Shown here in pieces: positions 27,167 to 34,097 of a stretch of 41,937 nt of DNA. The position numbers were made by a program, and so were the translations under genes. Position 1 is the stretch's first letter. Every line of letters begins with the position of its first letter. Under the pieces are notes generated by a model. The model saw nothing but the letters and a program-made list of their open reading frames with translations. It ran no database searches and was not told the origin of the DNA. This DNA is from Chlamydiota bacterium (lineage in GTDB: Bacteria; Chlamydiota; Chlamydiia; Chlamydiales; Parachlamydiaceae), in the NCBI GenBank assembly GCA_013287465.1, contig JABDDS010000010.1:1-41937 (forward strand), read 5' to 3'.

Positions 27167-27270
27167 CAGTTTTCTCCGTTCCCTCTCTGTGTTCCTCTGT
27201 GCCTCTGTGTTTCACCTTTTTTTGAAACACAGAGGCACAGAGGAACACAGAGATAGAAAAAGTGTAACCC
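27162..27270. repeat. CTCTGTG-type inverted repeat (element B1)
   Basis: The core arms CCCTCTCTGTGTTCCTCTGT (27181-27200) and ACAGAGGAACACAGAGATAG pair around a short spacer with GTTTCA/TGAAAC. Weaker complementarity reaches out to GGTAACAGTTTTCT (27162) and AGAAAAAGTGTAACC (27270). The arms are built from near-tandem CTCTGTG words. The left end overlaps the truB stop codon. A sister copy is at 31660-31731. Confidence 0.85.
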
Positions 27271-27287
27271 TCATTTGAATCAGGCCC

Positions 27288-27310
27288 AAAAGCAGCTTCT
27301 CTGCTTTTTT
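27288..27310 (+). terminator. Rho-independent terminator of the truB operon
   Basis: AAAAGCAG (27288-27295), a 5-base loop CTTCT and CTGCTTTT running into TT (27301-27310) form a stem with a T-run, placed after the truB gene and the inverted repeat. Convergent transcription comes from the gene at 27370. Confidence 0.7.
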
Positions 27311-27369
27311 CCTTTATGTCCATTTAATTATAGCTGAACGAAATTCGTTGAAGCGATCAATCGTTCTGA

Positions 27370-28047
27370 TTAAACCGTCAACTCTTTCGAAGTTTGTTGA
27401 GCTAATTCTTGGTTAGAACGATTAAGTTTAGCTCCCTCAATCATCCAATGATAGAGCCCACAAAGTGCGTTTGGAAGAGCAATAAGTAGTCCAGCTTTGA
27501 TAGCAAGTTCTATTGCCAAATCCAAATTAGGACTTTCAACTCTTGGATATTGAGAACGACTTAAAGCAATAAATGTTCCTAACCAAAATAAAAAAGCACC
27601 ACAACTTGTTACTTTTTTAATCGTTTGTGCTGTTAGAGTGTAATCGCCAATTTTTATATATACTTTTTTTTGGAAATCACGTGCAAGCACCGCTTTGTCG
27701 TAATCGGGACGAGCTTTATCTAGTTTGGCATTATCGAGCTCAATTAACTTTGTGTTAATCTCTCGCAATTTGTCTCGATCTCTCCATAAATCAGCTAAAC
27801 AGATGTAGGAGAGAGCAAACACCTCTCCTACTGCTAAATAAATCATGGAGGGGGCTACAAAACTTCCCTCTGCTGCTGCTGCTGTTGTTGCTCCTGCTAT
27901 TGTTGCTGCTGCTGCTGATTCTAGCACACCAATTCTATCCTTTGTTCGAGGCAGGGATCTTTCAATCGAGTCTGTAGATTTTGAAATATCAGTTATCAAA
28001 GTCTTAGCATCACGAATGATGTTTGTGTGAGTATGAATACTAGCCAT
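27370..28047 (-). CDS. Orphan alanine-rich membrane protein
   Basis: This 225-residue protein is preceded by a strong AAGGGGG Shine-Dalgarno sequence. The N-terminal about 45 residues are polar and helical (DAKTLITDISKSTDSIERSL). An alanine-rich hydrophobic stretch follows (about 46-85, AAAATIAGATTAAAA), then a charged coiled helix (about 88-135), and hydrophobic segments at about 150-166 and 184-210. On the plus strand the alanine run reads as a GCT/GTT trinucleotide repeat (about 27867-27925). The bilobed hydrophobic layout recalls chlamydial inclusion-membrane proteins, but I recognise no family. It ends convergent to truB. Confidence 0.65.
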   Translation of the reverse strand: MASIHTHTNIIRDAKTLITDISKSTDSIERSLPRTKDRIGVLESAAAATIAGATTAAAAEGSFVAPSMIYLAVGEVFALSYICLADLWRDRDKLREINTKLIELDNAKLDKARPDYDKAVLARDFQKKVYIKIGDYTLTAQTIKKVTSCGAFLFWLGTFIALSRSQYPRVESPNLDLAIELAIKAGLLIALPNALCGLYHWMIEGAKLNRSNQELAQQTSKELTV

Positions 28048-28226
28048 TTTAAATCCCCCTTACTTAGTTTTTAAATATTTATCTCAAATAATTTCAAAAG
28101 TTTATGCGCCACATTGTAAACAACTGCTCATAAACCTGAGGTAAGCTGCATACAGCGAGCGAATCCCCTTGCTTTCCGGCCATTGTAGCAAATAAGTATT
28201 AAGATTCTATAAAGAAGTCTATTATT

Positions 28227-30050
28227 TCAATCCTTTTGAATGAATTTAAGAAGAGCCTGAATGTTTGCTTCTGAAAGACCTGGAAACTTGCGAATTTCTT
28301 CCTCGGTGGCAGCAAGAAGTTTCTTAACGCTACCAAAATGAGAGAGAAGTGCCTTTTGTTTCACAGGTCCAATCCCCTTAATTGTTCTTAATGAACTTGT
28401 GATATTCTTTTTTACATGCAACTGACGGTGAAAAGAAATTGCTGTGCGATGTGCTTCATCGCGGATCTGTTGCAGTAAAAACAAAACTGGAGAATTTGCT
28501 TTCAATAAAATAGGGTCTTTGACATTCGGAAGAAATATCTGCTCTACCGTCACACCACGATCATGTCTCCCCTCTTCTTTAGCAACTCCAATCACATCAA
28601 TAGAAATAATCTCCAAATCTGCTAACACCTTAAGGGCGATGTTGAGATGTCCTTTTCCTCCATCGACAATAAGTAAATCGGGAAGATCACTCTCCTCTTT
28701 TGCTCGTCGATAACGCCTTTCTAACACCTCATGCATGGCAGCATAATCATCAGATCCTGTTTGGTTTTTGATTTTGTATTTACGGTATCTCTTAGAATCT
28801 TTTACTCCATCTAAGAATGCCACGAGGGAGGAAACAACCAAAGTTCCTGCGCTGTTAGAATTATCGAAACATTCGATTCTTCTTGGATAATTGCGAAGAC
28901 GAAATCGTTCTTGCATCTCCAAAAGTGTTTTTTCTCTAATCGCATGTTCATCTTTCGCTCTTTTAAATGAAGCTTCGGCATTGTTAAAGGCCATATCGAC
29001 AATTGCTTTTTTTTGACCTCTTTGCGGAGCTAAAATATGAACCGAATGTCTATTTGTCGATAAGACCTGAGCAAGAGCATCGCTGTCCTCTGGGAGTAGC
29101 GGCAATAAGATCTCATTTGGCAATTCATGTGCGGCGTAGTGATGAAGAATAAATCTACCTATTAACTCTACATCCTCTTCTACAACCTTTGTGAATTCAT
29201 AGTAGAGTGATCCCACCAGTTTTCCACCGCGAAAAACTAACTGGCTGAGAACGACTTCCTCCCCCTTCCTAAAAACCCCTAAAGCATCTACATTGCCAGT
29301 TCCGGATAAGCCCGCTACATGTTGTTTCTCAAGCGTTTTTTCGATAGAGCGGATCGTTCTTAAAATTTCATTAGCTCTCTCAAATTCTAACAGGTTGGCA
29401 GCATGATGCATTTCTTTATAAAGCTCTTTCAACACCTCTTTATCTTGTCCATTTAAAAACTTCACCGTCTGTTTTACTAAGACAGCATACTCTTCTTTAG
29501 TACATCTATGAACGCAAGGTGCCACGCACCGTTTCATATCATAAAGGATGCAAGGACGCTCTCGACGAACCAATTCTTGGTCTGAACATTGACGAAGTGG
29601 AAATAGACGATGTAGCAGATCAAGGGTCTGTCTGGCAGCTTCAGCGCTTGTGTAGGGACCAAAATAAGTACCATCTCGTTTCGGAGCCCCCTTATAACGC
29701 ACCAAAGAAGCCATCGGCCATTCATGTTGCTCATTAACCTTCAGGCCGATGTATGTTTTATCGTCCTTTAAAAGGGCATTATAGCGTGGCTGATGTTCTT
29801 TAATCAGGGTATTTTCAAGAAGAAGAGCTTCCTTTTCCGAAGAGACTACAATCGTATCGATCGTTTCCACTTGGGCGATGAGAAAAGGAATCATCAAGCG
29901 ACCATCGCCATGAGGCAGAAAGTATTGGCGTACCCGTTGGCGTACGTTTTTTCCTTTTCCTACATAAAGAACAACCCCTCCGTTGCCTTTCATGAGATAA
30001 ACACCAGGGCTGGTAGGAAAAGAATCTATAGAGTCGCGATCAAAAGACAT
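28227..30050 (-). CDS. uvrC: UvrABC excision nuclease subunit C
   Basis: This 607-residue protein makes both incisions in nucleotide-excision repair. The N-terminal GIY-YIG nuclease shows PGVYLM (Tyr18) and VLYVGKGKNVRQRV (about 27-40). A UVR domain lies near 200-235. The C-terminal RNase H-like nuclease shows ECFDNSNSAG, LLIVDGGKGHLN and RDEAHRTAISFHR (Asp, Asp, His). Tandem helix-hairpin-helix motifs close the protein (IKGIGPVKQKALLSHFG). The length is typical. AGGAT lies just before the ATG, and it starts 17 bp after rlmN, so the two form an operon. Confidence 0.97.
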   Translation of the reverse strand: MSFDRDSIDSFPTSPGVYLMKGNGGVVLYVGKGKNVRQRVRQYFLPHGDGRLMIPFLIAQVETIDTIVVSSEKEALLLENTLIKEHQPRYNALLKDDKTYIGLKVNEQHEWPMASLVRYKGAPKRDGTYFGPYTSAEAARQTLDLLHRLFPLRQCSDQELVRRERPCILYDMKRCVAPCVHRCTKEEYAVLVKQTVKFLNGQDKEVLKELYKEMHHAANLLEFERANEILRTIRSIEKTLEKQHVAGLSGTGNVDALGVFRKGEEVVLSQLVFRGGKLVGSLYYEFTKVVEEDVELIGRFILHHYAAHELPNEILLPLLPEDSDALAQVLSTNRHSVHILAPQRGQKKAIVDMAFNNAEASFKRAKDEHAIREKTLLEMQERFRLRNYPRRIECFDNSNSAGTLVVSSLVAFLDGVKDSKRYRKYKIKNQTGSDDYAAMHEVLERRYRRAKEESDLPDLLIVDGGKGHLNIALKVLADLEIISIDVIGVAKEEGRHDRGVTVEQIFLPNVKDPILLKANSPVLFLLQQIRDEAHRTAISFHRQLHVKKNITSSLRTIKGIGPVKQKALLSHFGSVKKLLAATEEEIRKFPGLSEANIQALLKFIQKD

Positions 30051-30067
30051 ATCATCCTAAAAAAGGA

Positions 30068-31150
30068 TTACGAAATCACAGTTAGAGAAGTGGCTCCACT
30101 TGTCACCTCAGCAAGCTCCTCTGCCTTCTGCATCGCCAACTGACCACAAGCAGCTGCAATATCATCCCCTTTGGTGTAGCGGCAAGTATTGACAACGCGG
30201 GAGCCAAAAAGAACGCTACGGAAAAGCTTGACAGCTTTTTTCTCCGGACGTTTTAGCCTCAGCCCAGCAACAGGATTGTATGGGATCAGGTTAACAGTAC
30301 ATTGTTTTCCATGCAAGAGATGCGCGAGTTCATGAGCATGATCGGGATGATCGTTGATCCCCGCAATTAAAATGTATTCAAAAGTAATATCGCGTTTAGT
30401 ACGACGAGTATATTCATCCATGGCAGCCAAGATATCTTCAAGCGGATATTTCCGTGCATAAGGGATGATTTTAGTACGTATCTTCTGATTAGGAGCATGT
30501 AAGGAAAGCACTAAATTGACTTTAAGATCTTCATGAGTCAGTCGTTTAATTCCCTCTACGATACCGACAGTTGAGACCGTGATGCGACGTTCAGAAAGAT
30601 TCAATAGAGCAGGATCACATAATAGGCGAATAGACTTCAGCACAGGATCATAGTTTTTAAGAGGCTCCCCCATCCCCATATAGACGATATGAGAAACCCT
30701 CTCTCCTTTTGCCAGAAGCCAAGCATTAATCTGCACTACCTGCTCCACAATTTCCGCTGGGCGCAGATTGCGATAAAAACCTTCTTTTCCAGAGGCACAG
30801 AAGGCACATTTTGCTGGACACCCCACCTGCGATGAGACACAAACAGTACGGCGATCTCCCGAGCAAATGAGAACAGACTCAACAAGTTTTCCATCAGGTA
30901 ATTTCCACAAAAACTTATATGTTTCTAAATCATTGGAATCTTGAATATGAACAAGTTGAAGCACAGGCAGACGAATAAGGGAAGCGAGCTTCTGTTTCAA
31001 ATTCTTACTTAGGTTGCTCATCGCATCCCAATTCAAAATTCCTTTCCCATAGACCCATTCAATCACCTGCGTTGCATGATATTCTTTTTCCCCGTGTTCT
31101 TTAAAAAGAGCGGCGAGTTCGGTAGGATTTAATTCACAAAAATCTTGCAT
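30068..31150 (-). CDS. rlmN: Dual-specificity 23S rRNA/tRNA adenine-C2 methyltransferase
   Basis: This 360-residue radical-SAM enzyme methylates A2503 of 23S rRNA and A37 of certain tRNAs. Visible residues are the [4Fe-4S] cysteines in CPAKCAFC (111, 115, 118), the methyl-carrier-partner Cys104 in VCVSSQVG and the catalytic Cys335 in GDDIAAACGQLA, plus the SAM-binding GMGEPLKNYD. The 5' end of the gene lies next to a reasonable promoter (31194-31222). uvrC follows on the same strand. Confidence 0.96.
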   Translation of the reverse strand: MQDFCELNPTELAALFKEHGEKEYHATQVIEWVYGKGILNWDAMSNLSKNLKQKLASLIRLPVLQLVHIQDSNDLETYKFLWKLPDGKLVESVLICSGDRRTVCVSSQVGCPAKCAFCASGKEGFYRNLRPAEIVEQVVQINAWLLAKGERVSHIVYMGMGEPLKNYDPVLKSIRLLCDPALLNLSERRITVSTVGIVEGIKRLTHEDLKVNLVLSLHAPNQKIRTKIIPYARKYPLEDILAAMDEYTRRTKRDITFEYILIAGINDHPDHAHELAHLLHGKQCTVNLIPYNPVAGLRLKRPEKKAVKLFRSVLFGSRVVNTCRYTKGDDIAAACGQLAMQKAEELAEVTSGATSLTVIS

Positions 31151-31193
31151 AATTACTTCGGTGGTAAATATTTTTCTTTCGGACTAGAGAGAG

Positions 31194-31222
31194 AGCATAT
31201 AAAAAAACAAATTAATTTGCAA
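31194..31222 (-). promoter_or_regulatory. Candidate promoter for rlmN-uvrC
   Basis: On the minus strand TTGCAA (31222-31217), a 17-bp AT-rich spacer and TATGCT (31199-31194) lie about 44 bp upstream of the rlmN start codon. Both boxes match consensus at 4 of 6. Confidence 0.45.
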
Positions 31223-31271
31223 TTGAAATTTGCTAAAAGAAAGTTTGATAAAAACAAGTGATGATCGACAA

Positions 31272-31322
31272 TAGTGGACAGAATGGATGAATTTTAGTCC
31301 ATGATCTCCATTACTGTCCATT
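31272..31322. repeat. Small inverted repeat TGGACAG-AATGGA
   Basis: TGGACAGAATGGA at about 31274 and TCCATTACTGTCCA at about 31306 pair with one mismatch around a 20-base loop that itself contains AGTCCATGAT. It adjoins the larger element that starts at 31331. It may be a remnant of an older element; no T-run supports a terminator. Confidence 0.55.
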
Positions 31323-31330
31323 TTAAATAA

Positions 31331-31550
31331 CGCGAGTTTTGGATAAGCAACAGCATTGGGGTCTGGCTTGGTATTCTGATATTCTGGGGGGCATAGGGGT
31401 CACAGGCTTGGTATTCTGGTATTTTGGTGTCCATCGTTATAGACTAGGCAACGAACACCAAAATATCAGAATACCAAGCCAGACCCCATGCTTCCCCCAG
31501 AATACCAGAATACCAAGCCTGACCTCAGTGCTGGTTATCCAAAACTCGCG
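31331..31550. repeat. 220-bp MITE-like palindrome with 8-bp target duplication (element E)
   Basis: The termini CGCGAGTTTTGGATAA are perfect inverted copies. Inside, two copies per arm of GGCTTGGTATTCTG-type words give a nested direct/inverted structure around a centre near 31440. TTAAATAA occurs immediately outside both ends (31323-31330 and 31551-31558), as expected for target-site duplication by transposition. Together with the small repeats on each side it makes up most of the 607-bp gap 31151-31757, where no intact gene is seen. Confidence 0.88.
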
Positions 31551-31659
31551 TTAAATAACACCTAAAAACAAGTTGATTAAAACAACCCAAAATTGAGATG
31601 ATAAAAATGGCTCATCACGCAAACAAGTATCTAACAAAAAATAGTTTTGAAACCACCTT

Positions 31660-31731
31660 CCCTCTTTGTGTTCTCTGTGTCTCTGTGTTTCTACCTTTTG
31701 AAACACAGAGGCACAGAGAACACAAAGAGGG
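31660..31731. repeat. CTCTGTG-type inverted repeat (element B2)
   Basis: CCCTCTTTGTGTTCTCTGTG (31660-31679) is exactly reverse-complementary to CACAGAGAACACAAAGAGGG (31712-31731), separated by a spacer that continues the pairing (TCTCTGTGTTTC/GAAACACAGAGG). It is related to the element at 27.2 kb and lies just upstream of the decayed acetyltransferase gene. Confidence 0.88.
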
Positions 31732-31757
31732 ACCAAATAATTAAAATATACATAATA

Positions 31758-32108
31758 ATGACTAACAAAATAGATCCTAATTTTTCAATTAGAGTCGACA
31801 AAGATATCACTCTCCATATCCCTACCATAGGGTCAACCTCAATGGGATACTGGTTAGATGAGAACCATCAAGGAAATGGTACTATGACAAAATCGGTAAA
31901 GGCTCTTATGGATTATGGATTTAATGTTTTAAAGCTTCATCGAATACAAATTTTATGTGCCGTTCATAACATTAAAAGTCAGAAAATAGCTTTAAGCTTG
32001 GACTTTAAAAAGGAAGGGACCTTAAAAGATGCAATCCATCACTATGATAGTTTCTTTGATGCCTATCTCTATGCTTTGATAGCACCCAACAGATCGTCAA
32101 GAACATGA
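31758..32108 (+). pseudogene. RimL/RimJ-type N-acetyltransferase with internal deletion
   Basis: The 116-codon frame starts with NFSIRVDKDITLHIP, which fits the first strand of RimL-like (YdaF-type) acetyltransferases. It then jumps to STSMGYWLDENHQGNGTMTK, which is the acetyl-CoA-binding region normally about 85-110 residues into an about 180-residue protein. About 70 residues in between are missing without a frameshift. The C-terminus (HHYDSFFDAYLYAL) is family-like. The protein would lack part of the substrate site and is probably inactive. The stop forms ATGA with the next acetyltransferase gene. Confidence 0.6.
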
Positions 32109-32608
32109 ATATCATTATCAGAAAAGCTAAAATAGAAGACGCCCAAGCGATCACTGCCGCAGCCAAAGAAATTGCGCAAACACCAGGCTATTTTTGTTCA
32201 GAACCGGACGAACTCACTGAACGAAATTTTATAAAAACGATTCAAGCGCTTTCGGAATCGGAAAAAGGAATTTATCTCGTAGCAGAATGTGAAAAAAAAA
32301 TTATCGGCCATGCATTTTTAGAACCTATGCCTCTCAATTTACTATCTCATGTTACCCAGCTGACAATTGGTATACATAATGGCTACCAAGAAAAAGGAAT
32401 TGGCACAGTCTTAATGGAAGCATTGATCAAATGGGTCAAGCAATCGGCAACTATTGAAAAGATAGAGCTCAATGTACGCGCATCTAATCATCGGGCTATC
32501 GCTCTCTACAAGAAAATGGGGTTTGTAGAGGAAGGACGTCTTAAAAAAAGAATCAAAATCAATTCAAACCATTACATTGATGATATCTTAATGGCTTTAT
32601 ATTTTTGA
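32105..32608 (+). CDS. GNAT-family N-acetyltransferase
   Basis: This 167-residue protein has the complete GNAT fold. An N-terminal strand-helix (IIIRKAKIEDAQAITAAAKE) is followed by LTIGIHNGYQEKGIGTVLM, in which Q-x-x-G-I-G binds the acetyl-CoA pyrophosphate (about 92-104), and ELNVRASNHRAIALYKKMGF near the C-terminus. The acceptor is unknown; relatives acetylate small amines or protein N-termini. It is coupled by ATGA to the decayed acetyltransferase gene, and both are probably remnants of one two-gene unit. Confidence 0.88.
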   Translation: MNIIIRKAKIEDAQAITAAAKEIAQTPGYFCSEPDELTERNFIKTIQALSESEKGIYLVAECEKKIIGHAFLEPMPLNLLSHVTQLTIGIHNGYQEKGIGTVLMEALIKWVKQSATIEKIELNVRASNHRAIALYKKMGFVEEGRLKKRIKINSNHYIDDILMALYF

Positions 32609-32624
32609 ATCTTGTTCAGTATAA

Positions 32625-32649
32625 AGGAGGAGGCTTTCTGCCCCCTCCT
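32625..32649. terminator. Bidirectional hairpin between convergent genes
   Basis: AGGAGGAGGC (32625-32634) pairs with GCCCCCTCCT (32640-32649) with one mismatch and a 5-base loop, midway between the GNAT gene and the BON-domain gene. On the minus strand it is followed by TTTATA, on the plus strand by AATTGAG, so the T-runs are poor but the position fits a shared terminator. Confidence 0.5.
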
Positions 32650-32670
32650 AATTGAGAATGTAAAAAATAT

Positions 32671-33486
32671 TTATTTTACAACAGTTAGCTGAGCATTAAC
32701 ACCTTGTACACCTTCAATGTTTTTAACTTGATCTGTGAGCTTTTGAATATCTTCCACGCGATCAACATTTCCTGTCATTACAACTACACCATTGGCTGTT
32801 TTAAGGACTAATGTAGTGTTGCCTTTTGAAAACCAACCTCCATTCAGTTCATTGCGGATTTTAGCATTCAATTGTCTATCTTGATAGTTGATAGCTGTGT
32901 CTTGAGGGTATTTCTTTTCAGAATCTTGCAATTGAGAATCAGAATACGGGCTTGAATTTGAGCCGGCAATTGTGAGTTGATTGTTTACTTGTTTAACACC
33001 ATTGATTTCTCTTACGGTGGCTTCTACTTTTTTCTTGTTTTCAAGAGTATCTACAGAGCCCCTGAGATTTACCACTCCATTATTTACGTCAAACTTAATA
33101 TCTTGAAATCCTTTTGAAAACCAACCTGCACCAAGTGCATCATTGACTTCTTTACCAATTCTTTGATCAGAGACCGACCCTTGATTATCATTTCTTGAAT
33201 ACCCGGAATCGTCATTACGAGCCATTTGTTGGTTGTTACCATATGATCTATCATTTTGCTGCTGATAAGATTGATTATTGCCTTGATACTGGTTATTGTT
33301 CCCTTGATAAGGACGTTGACCTTGGTTTTGGTTGTAGTCTTGATAATAATTACCATTGTTGGGTTGTCCTTGATAGCACCCATTGCCATTATATGATGGA
33401 TAAGAGCCTTGTCCATTTTCGTAATATTGATTTGCAAATACTGTTGTAGCAGATAGTAAACCAGCTAATATAAATAATTTGTTCAT
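32671..33486 (-). CDS. Secreted double-BON-domain protein with N/Q/Y-rich segment
   Basis: This 271-residue protein has a signal peptide (MNKLFILAGLLSATTVFA, 1-18), a very low-complexity region rich in Asn, Gln, Tyr and Gly (about 19-100, many NNQ/YQGN repeats) and two BON domains (about 105-175 and 195-270). The two share GWFSKG, NGVV-x-L/M-x-G-x-V-D and I-x-GV-x-x-VN-x-QLT. BON domains bind membrane lipids in OsmY-like periplasmic proteins that guard the envelope under stress. The N/Q/Y stretch resembles aggregation-prone or flexible linkers. AAGGAAA precedes the ATG. It lies 62 bp downstream of the csbD-like gene on the same strand. Confidence 0.85.
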   Translation of the reverse strand: MNKLFILAGLLSATTVFANQYYENGQGSYPSYNGNGCYQGQPNNGNYYQDYNQNQGQRPYQGNNNQYQGNNQSYQQQNDRSYGNNQQMARNDDSGYSRNDNQGSVSDQRIGKEVNDALGAGWFSKGFQDIKFDVNNGVVNLRGSVDTLENKKKVEATVREINGVKQVNNQLTIAGSNSSPYSDSQLQDSEKKYPQDTAINYQDRQLNAKIRNELNGGWFSKGNTTLVLKTANGVVVMTGNVDRVEDIQKLTDQVKNIEGVQGVNAQLTVVK

Positions 33487-33548
33487 TTTTTTTCCTTGTT
33501 TTTAAGTTATTAAATTAATAATTTATTTTACGCTCAATAGATTCATTA

Positions 33549-33824
33549 TTATCTTGTTTTGTTTCCCGTATGATGATGTTCCTCATCGTGATGATGGTGA
33601 CGTTCTTCAGAACAAAAGTTATTATCGCAGCACGATTTTTCCCATTCGTTTAGTTCTTGCTCTGCTTTTTCTTTAGCTAACCCATATTTTTTTTGAAGAG
33701 TTCCCAATAAGATCTCTTTTTTTCCATTAATCGCTGTTAGATCATCATCTGTGAGTTTACCCCATTTTTCTTTGACTTTTCCCTTAACAATATTCCAGTC
33801 ACCTTTTAGTATTTCCTTATTCAT
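33549..33824 (-). CDS. CsbD-like stress protein with Cys/His-rich tail
   Basis: The first about 60 of 91 residues fit the CsbD family (MNKEILKGDWNIVKGKVKEK, then GKLTDDDLTAINGKKEILLGTLQ). These are small proteins of unknown mechanism induced by general stress in many bacteria. An added tail has three cysteines (KSCCDNNFC) and clustered histidines (RHHHHDEEHHH), suggesting metal binding. An AAAAGGA site precedes the ATG. The 273-bp stretch upstream (33825-34097) is very AT-rich and I see no gene in it. Confidence 0.85.
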   Translation of the reverse strand: MNKEILKGDWNIVKGKVKEKWGKLTDDDLTAINGKKEILLGTLQKKYGLAKEKAEQELNEWEKSCCDNNFCSEERHHHHDEEHHHTGNKTR

Positions 33825-34097
33825 AAAAATCCTTTTTTATTTATTTTTTTTTTAATGAAAATGAGTTTATTTTTTATGACTACAAAAAAATATCATAATC
33901 AAAAACACCTAGACCCTAAAACTGAGTCTATACATATTTTTTTTAACACAAGAAAAATAAAATTATTAATTGTTAAACAAAACCTTAATCTCTTGCTATC
34001 AAGGAGTTAAGGATATGGAATATTTTAAAACACAAATCGGTTGAGACCAGACAAATGATAATCGTTTTTTATACCGAAGCTTCACTTTTTGATATAA

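Noticed and set aside
27867-27925. Trinucleotide run as a phase-variable switch
   Set aside because: The GCT/GTT units are in frame and interrupted, so length change would not shift the reading frame.
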